Source of the DNA: Pseudomonadota bacterium
GTDB taxonomy: Bacteria > Pseudomonadota > Alphaproteobacteria > Rhodobacterales > Rhodobacteraceae
Assembly (NCBI GenBank): GCA_021779835.1
Contig: JAJXZX010000025.1
Coordinates: 1 to 45,349, forward strand
Direction: 5' to 3'
DNA: 45,349 nucleotides
Part shown: positions 24,702 through 33,429 of the stretch, one piece after another
Layout: each line of letters starts with the position of its first letter
How positions within the stretch are numbered: position 1 is the stretch's first letter
Made by a program: the position numbers and the translations under genes
Notes under the pieces: model-generated
The model's database searches: none
What the model saw: only the letters and a program-made list of their open reading frames with translations
Told to the model about the DNA's origin: nothing

Positions 24702-25592
24702 ATGGTAACTTCGATGACCGGCTTCGCGGCGCGGCGGGGCGAAGGGGCCGGGGCCTCCTGGGCGTGGGAGATACGCGCGGTGAATGGCAAGGGGCTGGAC
24801 CTGCGCCTGCGCCTGCCCGATGGCATCGACGGGCTGGAGCCTGCGCTGCGCGCCGAGGTCGGCAAGCGGATGCAGCGCGGCAACGTCAGCCTTGGGCTGA
24901 AGCTGGTGCGCGATGCGGGCGCCGAGGCTTTGCAGGTTAATGCCGCCGCCCTGCGCGCGGTTCTGGCCGCGCTGAAACAGGTGGAACAGACGGCGATGGA
25001 GCTTGACGTCTCGCTGTCGCCTGCCTCCACCGCCGAAGTGCTGGCGCAACGCGGCGTGCTGGAGGGCGGCACCGTCGATGAAGACTCCGCGCCGCTTTTG
25101 GCCGCGCTGCTGGCCGATCTGCCGGCGTTGTTGACCGAGTTTCAGGCGATGCGTGCCGCCGAGGGGCGCGCGCTTGCCGACATCCTGCGCGCCCAGACGG
25201 ACACCATCGCCCGCCTTGCCGCTGACGCCCGCGCACTGGCCGAGGCCCGCCGCGAGAATGCCGCCGCAACCTTGCGCGATAACCTTGCCCGCATCCTTGC
25301 CAATGCGGACGGCATTGACGAGGCCCGCGTGGCGCAGGAACTGGCGCTGCTGGCGGTGAAATCCGACGTGACAGAGGAGTTGGACCGCCTTGATGCCCAC
25401 GTCACCTCGGCGCGCGCGCTGTTGGCCGATACGGCCCCCATTGGCCGCAAGCTTGATTTCCTGATGCAGGAGTTCAACCGCGAGGCCAATACTTTGTGTT
25501 CAAAGTCGCAGAACCCCGACCTGACCCGCGTCGGCCTTGACCTGAAGGTCACCATAGATCAGATGCGCGAGCAGGTTCAGAACGTGGAGTAA
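24702..25592 (+). CDS. yicC: YicC family endoribonuclease-like protein
   Basis: A 296-residue YicC/YloC family protein. The family start (MVTSMTGFAARRGEG), EIRAVNGKGLDLRLRLPDG and the C-terminal KLDFLMQEFNREANTLCSKSQNPDLTRVGLDLKVTIDQMREQVQNVE are all clear. E. coli YicC is an endoribonuclease linked to small RNA turnover. Residues about 140-260 are helical and charged. The gene is followed after three bases by gmk, an adjacency common in bacteria. The ribosome site is weak, but no better start exists. Confidence 0.93.
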   Translation: MVTSMTGFAARRGEGAGASWAWEIRAVNGKGLDLRLRLPDGIDGLEPALRAEVGKRMQRGNVSLGLKLVRDAGAEALQVNAAALRAVLAALKQVEQTAMELDVSLSPASTAEVLAQRGVLEGGTVDEDSAPLLAALLADLPALLTEFQAMRAAEGRALADILRAQTDTIARLAADARALAEARRENAAATLRDNLARILANADGIDEARVAQELALLAVKSDVTEELDRLDAHVTSARALLADTAPIGRKLDFLMQEFNREANTLCSKSQNPDLTRVGLDLKVTIDQMREQVQNVE

Positions 25593-25595
25593 GCC

Positions 25596-26228
25596 ATGGC
25601 GCGGCGCGGCCTTTTGATCATCCTGTCCTCGCCCTCGGGCGCGGGCAAATCGACACTGGCCAAGCGGCTGATGGCATGGGATCCCTCGTTGAAATTCTCG
25701 GTCTCCGCCACCACGCGCGCCCCCCGCGCGGGCGAGGTTGACGGGCAGGACTATTACTTCCGCAGCCGCAACCAATTTCAGGCGATGGTGCGCGACGGCG
25801 AGATGCTGGAACATGCCGAGGTGTTCGGCAACTTCTACGGCTCGCCCAAAACGCCGGTGGAACAGGCGATGATCGCCGGGCGCGACACGCTGTTTGACAT
25901 CGACTGGCAGGGTGGCCAGCAGATCAAACAGGCGATGCGCAGCGATGTGATCTCGATCTTCATCCTGCCGCCCTCGATCGCCGAACTGGAACGCCGCCTG
26001 CGGGGCCGCGCGCAGGATAGCGACGCGGTGATTGCCAGCCGCATGGCGAAAAGCGAGGCTGAAATCAGCCACTGGGCAGAGTATGATTATGTTCTGATTA
26101 ACCGCGACCTCGACGCCGCAGAGGCCGAATTGCGCGCCATACTGACCGCCGAGCGTCTGCGCCGCGAGCGGCAGCCTGGCCTTTCGGAATTTGTGCGCGG
26201 CCTGAACAAGGAGTTTGAAGCGCGATGA
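25596..26228 (+). CDS. gmk: Guanylate kinase
   Basis: A 210-residue kinase that phosphorylates GMP to GDP with ATP. The P-loop [13 protein letters not shown] is near the N-terminus, followed by the GMP-binding [19 protein letters not shown], and [31 protein letters not shown] and the C-terminal [21 protein letters not shown]. Length is typical. The stop overlaps the ATG of the next gene (ATGA), so the two are probably coupled. Confidence 0.96.
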   Translation: MARRGLLIILSSPSGAGKSTLAKRLMAWDPSLKFSVSATTRAPRAGEVDGQDYYFRSRNQFQAMVRDGEMLEHAEVFGNFYGSPKTPVEQAMIAGRDTLFDIDWQGGQQIKQAMRSDVISIFILPPSIAELERRLRGRAQDSDAVIASRMAKSEAEISHWAEYDYVLINRDLDAAEAELRAILTAERLRRERQPGLSEFVRGLNKEFEAR

Positions 26229-26749
26229 TCTATTCCCTTGATGGTATTGCCCCAAGCGTTCCCGAAGACGGCGATTACTGGGTCGCCCCCGATGCCAATC
26301 TGATTGGTAAGGTCGTGCTGGAAAGCGGCGCCTCGGTCTGGTTCGGGGCGACGTTGCGCGGCGATAACGAGGAAATCCGCCTCGGCCACGGCTCTAACAT
26401 TCAGGAAAACTCGGTTTTGCACACTGACATGGGCTATCCGCTGACCATCGGGGCCAACTGCACCATTGGGCACCGGGCGATGTTGCACGGCTGCACGATT
26501 GGCGAGGGCTCGTTGATCGGCATGGGCGCGACCATTCTTAACGGTGCGAAAATCGGCCGTGGCTGCCTGATCGGAGCGGGGGCGCTGATTACCGAGGGCA
26601 AGGAGATCCCGGATCACTCGCTGGTGATGGGCGCCCCCGGTAAAGTGGTGCGGGAACTGGATGCAGAGGCGCGGTCGCGGCTGCTGCTATCCGCTAAGGG
26701 TTATCAGATGAACATGCGCCGGTTCCGCGCGGGCCTCGTCCAGCTCTGA
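26225..26749 (+). CDS. Gamma carbonic anhydrase family protein
   Basis: A 174-residue left-handed beta-helix trimer protein. Hexapeptide turns run from [21 protein letters not shown] to [16 protein letters not shown]. The zinc-ligand pattern is present as LHTD, then [14 protein letters not shown]. Family members are either true gamma carbonic anhydrases or inactive homologues, and the sequence does not decide. Overlaps gmk by 4 bases, and may be co-transcribed with it. Confidence 0.9.
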   Translation: MIYSLDGIAPSVPEDGDYWVAPDANLIGKVVLESGASVWFGATLRGDNEEIRLGHGSNIQENSVLHTDMGYPLTIGANCTIGHRAMLHGCTIGEGSLIGMGATILNGAKIGRGCLIGAGALITEGKEIPDHSLVMGAPGKVVRELDAEARSRLLLSAKGYQMNMRRFRAGLVQL

Positions 26750-26839
26750 GCTTTGGCAAAGCGTCGCCTTGACAGCGCGCCGGTTTTTGCGGCTCTTGCG
26801 GGAATTCAAAGGGCAGGGCGCGTGTCCCCTCTTCAGGGT

Positions 26840-26855
26840 TGGAATTTTTGTTCCA
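26840..26855 (+). promoter_or_regulatory. IolR operator upstream of iolR
   Basis: TGGAATTTTTGTTCCA contains GGAA (26841-26844), six bases, then TTCC (26851-26854). GGAA-N6-TTCC is the operator described for the RpiR-type inositol regulator IolR of Sinorhizobium. It lies 44 bases before the iolR start, which suggests autoregulation. Confidence 0.82.
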
Positions 26856-26898
26856 TATATGCTATTCGCCAGACTAAGGTGCCGCCAAGGGACAGACA

Positions 26899-27726
26899 AT
26901 GACAGAAACCGATATCCGTCCGGCACCGACCACGGTCGAGGAGTTTCGCGACCGTCTTGCAGCCATCTCTGACGATCTGCCCAAACGCCTGCGTCAATGC
27001 GCCGATTACATTGCCGCCAACACCGACCGCATTGCGGTTTCGACGGTCGCGGAACTGGCATTGGGGGCTGACGTGCCGCCCTCGGCCCTGATGCGCTTCT
27101 GCCAGATCCTTGGGTTTTCGGGCTTTTCCGGTATGCAGCGCCTGTTCCGCGACGCCTATGCGCCCGGTTGGCCCGACTACACCACCCGCCTGACCAACCT
27201 CAAGGAAAACGGCGCGGGCAGTCCTTCGGCGCTGCTGGCGGAGTTTGTCGAGGCGGGGCGCCTTTCGCTGGAATCCCTCGCCAAGGCGGTGGACGAGGAT
27301 GCGCTTGCCGCTGCCGTCGCCACCCTGATTGCCGCCGATACCTTGCACATCATCGGCTTGCGCCGCGCCTTTCCGGTCGCAAGTTACCTCGCCTATGCGT
27401 TTGAGAAGATGGACATTCCCGCGATGCTGCATGATGGCGTCGGCAAGCTGGACCATCGCCATGCGCTGCGTCCGGGGGATGTCCTGTTGGCGATTACCTT
27501 CGCGCCCTATTCCGAGGAAACGCTTGCGCTTGCGCAGGATGCGCGCGAGCGGGGGCTGGACGTTGTCGCCGTCACCGACCGCCTGACCAGCCCGCTCGCC
27601 CGCCATGCCAGCGCGGTTCTGACGGTGCCAGAGGTCGATTTCGGCGCGTTCCGCTCGCTCTCCGCGACGCTTGCTTTGGCGATCACGCTGGCGGTTGCGG
27701 TAGGCTCCGGGCGGCAGGGCGCCTGA
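26899..27726 (+). CDS. iolR: MurR/RpiR-family inositol catabolism regulator
   Basis: A 275-residue RpiR-family regulator. The N-terminal helix-turn-helix domain (about 10-90) includes LPKRLRQCADYIAANTDRIAVSTVAELALGADVPPSALMRFCQILGFSGFSGMQRLFRDA. The C-terminal SIS sugar-phosphate domain (about 125-265) includes TLHIIGLRRAFPVASYLAYAFEKM and GDVLLAITFAPYSEETLALA. Family members of this type repress inositol genes and sense a phosphorylated pathway intermediate. Placement directly before iolC and the presence of GGAA-N6-TTCC sites before both genes support the name. ATG 26899 follows AGGGACAG. Confidence 0.9.
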   Translation: MTETDIRPAPTTVEEFRDRLAAISDDLPKRLRQCADYIAANTDRIAVSTVAELALGADVPPSALMRFCQILGFSGFSGMQRLFRDAYAPGWPDYTTRLTNLKENGAGSPSALLAEFVEAGRLSLESLAKAVDEDALAAAVATLIAADTLHIIGLRRAFPVASYLAYAFEKMDIPAMLHDGVGKLDHRHALRPGDVLLAITFAPYSEETLALAQDARERGLDVVAVTDRLTSPLARHASAVLTVPEVDFGAFRSLSATLALAITLAVAVGSGRQGA

Positions 27727-27759
27727 GTCAAAAGAAAACGCTTTTGCCTTGCGATAAAA

Positions 27760-27775
27760 TGGAATAAAAATTCCA
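27760..27775 (+). promoter_or_regulatory. IolR operator upstream of iolC
   Basis: TGGAATAAAAATTCCA is a perfect palindrome with GGAA-N6-TTCC (27761-27774), matching the known IolR site. It lies 53 bases before the iolC start and would control the iolC-D-E-B genes. Confidence 0.87.
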
Positions 27776-27796
27776 AAACGCCAAACGCACCTGAGT

Positions 27797-27819
27797 CTCT
27801 CGGGTGAAAGGCACGAGAG
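27797..27819 (+). promoter_or_regulatory. Leader hairpin overlapping the iolC ribosome site
   Basis: CTCTCG (27797-27802) pairs perfectly with CGAGAG (27814-27819) around an 11-base loop. The 3' arm is part of GAGAGGGAG, the iolC Shine-Dalgarno region (ATG 27829). Folding would partly hide the ribosome site, so translation could be adjusted. Confidence 0.5.
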
Positions 27820-27828
27820 GGAGCCGCC

Positions 27829-29745
27829 ATGAAGCCGCTTGACGTTATCACGATCGGTCGATCCTCGGTGGATCTCTACGGCGCGCAGATCGGCGGGCGG
27901 CTGGAGGATATGGGGTCGTTCCAGAAATACGTCGGCGGCTCGCCCACCAATATGGCGACCGGGACCGCGCGGCTTGGCCTGAAATCCGCGCTGATCACCC
28001 GCGTCGGCGATGAACATATGGGCCGCTTCCTGCGCGAGGAATTGGCGCGCGAAGGCGTCGATGTGCGAGGCGTTAAAACCGACCCCGAGCGCCTTACCGC
28101 GCTGGTGCTGCTTGGCATCCGCGACGAACATCACTTTCCGCTGATCTTCTACCGGGAAAACTGCGCAGACATGGCGCTGTGCGAGGACGACATCGACCCC
28201 GCCTTCATCGCCGAGGCGCGCGCCGTGGTTGCGACCGGCACCCATCTGTCCCACCCGAACACCGAGGCGGCGGTGCTGAAGGCGCTGCGTTTGGCGCGTG
28301 AAAACGGCGCGCAGACCGCGCTGGACATCGACTATCGCCCCAACCTCTGGGGTCTTGCCGGGCATGGCGACGGCGAAAGCCGCTTTATAGAATCACAGGC
28401 GGTCACCGCGAAACTGCAAACCACGCTGCACCTGTTCGACCTCATCGTAGGCACCGAGGAAGAGTTCCACATCGCGGGTGGCACCACCGACACCATCGCC
28501 GCGCTGCGCGCTGTGCGCGCCGTGTCGAACGCGACGCTGGTGTGCAAACGCGGCCCGATGGGCGCCGCCGCCTTCACCGGCGCCATCCCCGCCACGCTGG
28601 ATGAGGGCGAATCCGGCCCCGGCTTCCCGATCGAGGTTTTCAACGTGTTAGGCGCGGGCGACGGCTTCATGTCCGGCCTCATCAAGGGCTGGCTGGATGG
28701 CGAGCCTTGGCCCACCGCGCTGAAATACGCCAATGCCTGCGGCGCCTTCGCCGTCAGCCGCCACGGCTGCACCCCGGCCTATCCGTCGTGGGAGGAGTTG
28801 CAATTTTTCCTCAAGCGCGGCGTGAAAACCCCCGCCTTGCGCAAAGATGCCGAACTGGAGCAGATCCACTGGGCCACCAACCGCCACGGCGACTGGTCCA
28901 CCATGCGCGTCTTTGCCTTCGACCACCGGATGCAGTTGGAAGCGATTACCGAGGAGTTGGGCCTGCCTTCCACCCGCATCGGCGCGTTCAAGAACCTGTG
29001 CCTTGATGCAGCGCTGAAGGTGGCCGACAACCGCCCGGGCTATGGCATACTGTGCGACAACCGGCTGGGCCGCGACGCGCTGCACCGCGCCTCTGGCTCG
29101 GGTCTGTGGATCGGTCGCCCGGTCGAGTGGCCCGGCTCGCGCCCCCTGACGCTGGAGCCCGAGATTGGCCCCGATTATGGTGGCCTGTCGGAATGGGCGC
29201 TGGAAAACGTGGTGAAGGTGCTGTGCTTCTACCACCCCGACGACAGCGCCGAGATGCGCGCCGAGCAAGAGGCGACGGTGACGCGCCTGTTCCATGCCGC
29301 GCGTCGTAACCGACTGGAAATGCTGTTGGAAATCATCCCCTCCAAGGTCGCACCGGTCACCGACACCACCTCGGCAGAGGTCATTCAGCGCTTTTACGAT
29401 ATCGGCGTTTACCCCGATTGGTGGAAGCTGGAGCCATTCACCACCGATGCCGCTTGGTCCAACGCTTGTGCCGCCATCACGCGCAACGATCCGCGCACGC
29501 GGGGGGTTGTGGTGCTTGGGCTGGACGCCGCCGAGGCGGACCTTGCCGCCTCGCTGAAACTTGCGGCGCGTCACGATCTGGTCAAAGGCTTCGCCATCGG
29601 GCGCACCATCTTTGCCGAGGCCGCGCGCGCCTGGCTATCGGGGACCATCACGGATGCCGAGGCCGTTGACCAGATGGCCCGGAAATATGCAAACCTTTGC
29701 CAGATCTGGGATCAGGTCCGCGCAAAACAGGAGAATGCGGCATGA
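27829..29745 (+). CDS. iolC: 5-dehydro-2-deoxygluconokinase with C-terminal DUF2090 domain
   Basis: A 638-residue two-part protein of inositol breakdown. Residues 1 to about 330 are a PfkB/ribokinase-type kinase with ITIGRSSVDLYGAQIGG at the start and the signature VLGAGDGFMSGLIKGWLDG near the end; it phosphorylates 5-dehydro-2-deoxygluconate. From about 340 to the end is a DUF2090 domain (MRVFAFDHRMQLEAI...), a TIM-barrel aldolase-like domain thought to cleave the phosphorylated product. The fused form is usual in alphaproteobacteria and may do the work of separate IolC and IolJ. The stop overlaps the iolD start as ATGA. Confidence 0.93.
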   Translation: MKPLDVITIGRSSVDLYGAQIGGRLEDMGSFQKYVGGSPTNMATGTARLGLKSALITRVGDEHMGRFLREELAREGVDVRGVKTDPERLTALVLLGIRDEHHFPLIFYRENCADMALCEDDIDPAFIAEARAVVATGTHLSHPNTEAAVLKALRLARENGAQTALDIDYRPNLWGLAGHGDGESRFIESQAVTAKLQTTLHLFDLIVGTEEEFHIAGGTTDTIAALRAVRAVSNATLVCKRGPMGAAAFTGAIPATLDEGESGPGFPIEVFNVLGAGDGFMSGLIKGWLDGEPWPTALKYANACGAFAVSRHGCTPAYPSWEELQFFLKRGVKTPALRKDAELEQIHWATNRHGDWSTMRVFAFDHRMQLEAITEELGLPSTRIGAFKNLCLDAALKVADNRPGYGILCDNRLGRDALHRASGSGLWIGRPVEWPGSRPLTLEPEIGPDYGGLSEWALENVVKVLCFYHPDDSAEMRAEQEATVTRLFHAARRNRLEMLLEIIPSKVAPVTDTTSAEVIQRFYDIGVYPDWWKLEPFTTDAAWSNACAAITRNDPRTRGVVVLGLDAAEADLAASLKLAARHDLVKGFAIGRTIFAEAARAWLSGTITDAEAVDQMARKYANLCQIWDQVRAKQENAA

Positions 29746-31574
29746 CCACCCTCCGTTTGACCGCCGCGCAGGCCCTGGTGCGCTATCTTTCCGCGCAGAT
29801 GGCCGAGGATGGCTTGCCCTTTCTGGCAGGCTGTTGGGCGATCTTTGGCCACGGCAACGTCGCCGGGATCGGCGAGGCGTTGCAGGGCGCGCAGGACAGT
29901 TTTCCGACCTGGCGCGGCCATAACGAGCAAACCATGGCCCACGCCGCCATCGCCTATGCCAAGCAGCTTGGCCGTCGTCACGCGATGATGGTGACCTCGT
30001 CAATCGGGCCGGGCGCGCTGAACATGGTCACCGCGGCGGGCCTTGCACATGTCAACCGCCTGCCGGTGCTGTTCGTTCCGGGCGATGTTTTCGCCAATCG
30101 CGGCCCCGATCCGGTGCTGCAACAGGTCGAGGATTTCACCGACGGCACCGCCAGCGTCAACGATTGCTTTCGCCCGGTCAGCCGCTATTTCGACCGTATC
30201 TCGCGCCCGGAACACCTGCTGACTGCGCTGCCGCGCGCGCTGCGCGTGATGACGGACCCGGCGGAATGTGGGCCGGTGACGCTCGCCTTCTGTCAGGACG
30301 TGCAGGCCGAGGCCTATGACTTTCCGGCCGAATTTTTCACCCCCAAGGTTTGGCGTCAGCGCCGTCCGCAGCCCGATCCGGTCGAGGTTGCCGCTGTGGC
30401 GGCCCTGATCGCGGGTGCAAAAACCCCGGTGATCGTCGCAGGTGGTGGCGTGCATTACGCCCATGCCACCGACGCCCTGCGCTATTTCGCCGAGGCGCAT
30501 CAGATTCCGGTGGTCGAAACGCAGGCGGGTAAATCCGTGCTGCCATGGGACCATCCGTTGAACCTTGGTCCGGTCGGCGTCACCGGGGCGGCCAGCGCCA
30601 ATGCCGTTTGTGCCGCTGCCGATGTCGTGATCGGCATCGGCACGCGGTTTCAGGATTTCACCACCGGCTCGTGGTCGTTGTTCGCCAACCCGGAGCGTCG
30701 CCTGATCTCGATCAACGTCGCGGCCTATGACGCGATGAAACACGGCGCCGAGCCATTGTGCGCCGATGCGCTGGCGGGGATGGAGGCACTGAGCCGCGCG
30801 ATTGGCGACAAACGCTTTGCTCCGCCGTCGCCCAAGCTGAAGGCCGACTGGTTCGCCGCCGTCGATCCGTTGACCGCAGCACCGGGCGAGGGGAATGCAC
30901 TCGCCACCGACCAGCAGGTGATCGGCGCCGTGCAGCGCGCTGCTGGTCCCGACACCGTGGTGATGTGCGCGGCAGGCACCATGCCGGGCGAGTTGCACAA
31001 GCTGTGGAAAGCCACGCGCCCGATGTCGTATCACATGGAATACGGGTTTTCCTGCATGGGCTACGAGGTTGCGGGCGCGATGGGCATCAAGATGGCCGAC
31101 CCCGCGCGGGATGTCGTCTGCATGGTGGGCGACGGCAGCTATATGATGGCCAACAGCGAGCTTGCGACGGCGGCGATGCTGGGCATCAAGATCACCATCG
31201 TCATCACCGACAACCGGGGTTATGGCTGCATAAACCGGCTACAAATCGGCACTGGCGGGGCTGAATTCAATAACCTTCTGAAGGACTCGCGTGGCGGAGT
31301 TAATTCAAATATCGACTTCCGCGCCCACGCGGAATCCATGGGGGCGGAGGCGGTCAAGGTCGCCTCGATCGCCCAGTTGGAAGCGGCGCTGGAGCAGGCT
31401 AAGGGTGCGCGTGGTCCCTTTGTCGTGGTGATTGACACCGATCCCTATCCCTCGACCCCGCATGGCGGCAGCTGGTGGGACGTGGCCGTGCCCGAAGTTT
31501 CCGGGCGCGCCGAAGTGCGCGCTGCGCGTGAGAAGTATCAGATAAACACATCCAAGCAATGGCTTGGCAACTGA
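29742..31574 (+). CDS. iolD: 3D-trihydroxycyclohexane-1,2-dione acylhydrolase
   Basis: A 610-residue thiamine diphosphate-dependent enzyme that hydrolytically opens the inositol-derived ring to give 5-deoxyglucuronate. The N-terminal TPP domain has WRGHNEQTMAHAAIAYAKQ with the catalytic glutamate. The central domain includes PVIVAGGGVHYAHATDALR. The C-terminal TPP-binding motif is GDGSYMMANSELATAAM...VITDNRGYGCINRLQ. ATG 29742, overlapping the iolC stop, is used in preference to a longer frame from 29697. It is followed after 15 bases by iolE. Confidence 0.95.
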   Translation: MTTLRLTAAQALVRYLSAQMAEDGLPFLAGCWAIFGHGNVAGIGEALQGAQDSFPTWRGHNEQTMAHAAIAYAKQLGRRHAMMVTSSIGPGALNMVTAAGLAHVNRLPVLFVPGDVFANRGPDPVLQQVEDFTDGTASVNDCFRPVSRYFDRISRPEHLLTALPRALRVMTDPAECGPVTLAFCQDVQAEAYDFPAEFFTPKVWRQRRPQPDPVEVAAVAALIAGAKTPVIVAGGGVHYAHATDALRYFAEAHQIPVVETQAGKSVLPWDHPLNLGPVGVTGAASANAVCAAADVVIGIGTRFQDFTTGSWSLFANPERRLISINVAAYDAMKHGAEPLCADALAGMEALSRAIGDKRFAPPSPKLKADWFAAVDPLTAAPGEGNALATDQQVIGAVQRAAGPDTVVMCAAGTMPGELHKLWKATRPMSYHMEYGFSCMGYEVAGAMGIKMADPARDVVCMVGDGSYMMANSELATAAMLGIKITIVITDNRGYGCINRLQIGTGGAEFNNLLKDSRGGVNSNIDFRAHAESMGAEAVKVASIAQLEAALEQAKGARGPFVVVIDTDPYPSTPHGGSWWDVAVPEVSGRAEVRAAREKYQINTSKQWLGN

Positions 31575-31589
31575 AGCTAAGGTGAAAAC

Positions 31590-32486
31590 ATGATCCTTTA
31601 CGGCACCAACCCCATCGCTTGGTCGAACGACGACGACCAGACCCTTGGCGCGTCAATCACGCTGGACCAATGTCTGGATGAATGCGCGAAGATCGGTTTC
31701 GATGGCATTGAAAAGGGACACAAATTCCCGACAACGCCCGATGGGCTGAAATCGGTCCTCAACCCGCGCGGGCTGAAATTCGTCTCTGGCTGGCACTCCA
31801 CCAACCTGCTGGTCAACACGCTTGAGCATGAAAAGGCCGCGATGCAGCCATTCCTCGATACGCTCAAGGCGATGGGTTGCAAGGTCATCATCGTGTGCGA
31901 AACCTCAAACGCCATTCACGGCGCTGACGATAAAGCGGTGAACGACCGCCCGCATCTGCCTGATGCGCAATGGAAATCCTTTGGTGCGGGGATCGAGGCG
32001 CTGGCGCAGTTCGCCGCCACGCAGGGTATCACGCTGGTCTATCACCACCACATGGGCACCATCGTGGAAGCGGAATGGGAGATTGACCGCCTGATGGCCG
32101 AAACCGGCCCGGCGACGCATCTGCTGCTCGACACCGGGCATTGCTATTTCGGCGGGGGCGATCCGGCGCGGCTGGCGCGCAAACACATGGGCCGCGTGCG
32201 CCATATCCACGCCAAAAACGTGCGGCCCGCGGTGATGAAACAGGTGCGCGAACAGGGGCTGTCGTTCCTTGAAGGCGTGCGGCGTGGTGTGTTTACGGTT
32301 CCGGGCGACCCCGAAGGTGGCGTTGATTTCGCGCCGGTGCTGGCCTGCGCGGCCGAGCATAACTACGAGGGTTGGCTGGTGATCGAGGCGGAACAGGACC
32401 CCGCCGTGCGCAATCCGCTCAAGTATCAGTCGATGGGCCTGCGCTATCTGAAAGCGACCGCTGTCGCGACCGGGCTGGATCGTTGA
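31590..32486 (+). CDS. iolE: Myo-inosose-2 dehydratase
   Basis: A 298-residue TIM-barrel protein of the xylose isomerase-like superfamily. It dehydrates 2-keto-myo-inositol to the diketone used by IolD. Typical IolE features are [17 protein letters not shown] at the start, [35 protein letters not shown] with metal-ligand histidines and glutamate, [18 protein letters not shown] and [16 protein letters not shown]. Followed 7 bases past its stop by an intrinsic terminator. Confidence 0.95.
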   Translation: MILYGTNPIAWSNDDDQTLGASITLDQCLDECAKIGFDGIEKGHKFPTTPDGLKSVLNPRGLKFVSGWHSTNLLVNTLEHEKAAMQPFLDTLKAMGCKVIIVCETSNAIHGADDKAVNDRPHLPDAQWKSFGAGIEALAQFAATQGITLVYHHHMGTIVEAEWEIDRLMAETGPATHLLLDTGHCYFGGGDPARLARKHMGRVRHIHAKNVRPAVMKQVREQGLSFLEGVRRGVFTVPGDPEGGVDFAPVLACAAEHNYEGWLVIEAEQDPAVRNPLKYQSMGLRYLKATAVATGLDR

Positions 32487-32493
32487 GACAACA

Positions 32494-32521
32494 GCGGGGG
32501 CATCACGTCCCCGCATTTTTT
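32494..32521 (+). terminator. Intrinsic terminator between iolE and iolB
   Basis: GCGGGG (32494-32499) pairs with CCCCGC (32509-32514), extended by a G-U pair, and is followed by ATTTTTT. It sits inside what would otherwise be one operon, so iolB would be made by read-through or from its own promoter. Confidence 0.8.
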
Positions 32522-32558
32522 GACCGAAATCGGGGGCGCGACCTCCGGGGAGGGTGAC

Positions 32559-33374
32559 ATGTCGGATCTTTTGCGCAAGCCCACGGGCACGACAGGCAAG
32601 GTGCATGATATCACCCCGATGGACGCGGGCTGGGGCTATGTCGGCTTTGGCATTTATCGTCTGAAGCCCGGCGAGACGGTGGCAGAGCCGACCGGCGATA
32701 CCGAGGTGATCCTTGTGCTGGTCGAAGGCCACGCGCAACTGGGCGCGGGGGATGAGGATTTCGGGGTGATGGGCGACCGTCTGGACGTGTTTGAAAAGAC
32801 GCCGCCGCATTGCCTTTATGTCCCCAACGGCTCTGACTGGTCGGCAACCGCGCTGACGGCCTGCACTCTGGCGGTGTGTAGCGCGCCCGGGAAGGGTGGC
32901 CACACGGCGCGCAAGATCGGCCCCAACGGCATCGCGCTGACGCAGCGCGGGCAGGGCGCAAATACCCGCTTTATCAACAACATCGCGATGGAGAACGAGG
33001 ATTACTGCGACTCGCTTCTGGTGACAGAGGTGTTTACGCCGCAGGGCAACTGGTCCTCCTATCCGCCGCATCGGCATGACGAGGATGATTTCCCCCGCAT
33101 GACCTATCTGGAGGAAAGCTACTATCACCGTCTGAACCCGGCGCAGGGCTACGGCATCCAGCGCGTGTTTACCGAGGATGGCTCTTTGGATGAGACGATT
33201 GCGGTGGCGAACCATGACGTCGTGCTGGTGCCCAAGGGCCATCACCCCTGCGGCGTGCCTTACGGGTATGAGATGTATTACCTCAACGTGATGGCGGGGC
33301 CGCTGCGCAAATGGCGGTTCAAAAATCACCCCGATCACGACTGGATCTACAAACGCGACAATCCCACGGCGTAA
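32559..33374 (+). CDS. iolB: 5-deoxy-glucuronate isomerase
   Basis: A 271-residue bicupin isomerase converting 5-deoxyglucuronate to 5-dehydro-2-deoxygluconate, the substrate of IolC. Cupin metal motifs are visible in the second half (NWSSYPPHRHDEDDFPRMTYLEESYYHRL and VVLVPKGHHPCGVPYGYEMYYLNVMAGP). ATG 32559 is chosen for the GGGAGGGTGAC site just upstream; a TTG-started longer frame from 32520 runs through the terminator and is unlikely. Confidence 0.94.
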   Translation: MSDLLRKPTGTTGKVHDITPMDAGWGYVGFGIYRLKPGETVAEPTGDTEVILVLVEGHAQLGAGDEDFGVMGDRLDVFEKTPPHCLYVPNGSDWSATALTACTLAVCSAPGKGGHTARKIGPNGIALTQRGQGANTRFINNIAMENEDYCDSLLVTEVFTPQGNWSSYPPHRHDEDDFPRMTYLEESYYHRLNPAQGYGIQRVFTEDGSLDETIAVANHDVVLVPKGHHPCGVPYGYEMYYLNVMAGPLRKWRFKNHPDHDWIYKRDNPTA

Positions 33375-33375
33375 G

Positions 33376-33407
33376 GGTGCTTGAGGGCGGGGCAGACCCG
33401 TGGCACC
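33376..33407 (+). promoter_or_regulatory. Two-tier stem-loop between iolB and the PLP gene
   Basis: GGTGC (33376-33380) pairs with GCACC (33403-33407), enclosing CGGG (33388-33391) paired with CCCG (33397-33400). It begins just after the iolB stop and lies in the leader of the next gene. It may be a weak terminator or a leader structure; no known riboswitch class was recognised. Confidence 0.35.
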
Positions 33408-33429
33408 AAGGGCGAAAAGGAGCCCCGCC

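Noticed and set aside
24555..25400. Upstream extension of the PAS protein frame
   Set aside because: It is antisense to yicC, and a GTG with a strong GGAGGG site at 24554 explains the start.
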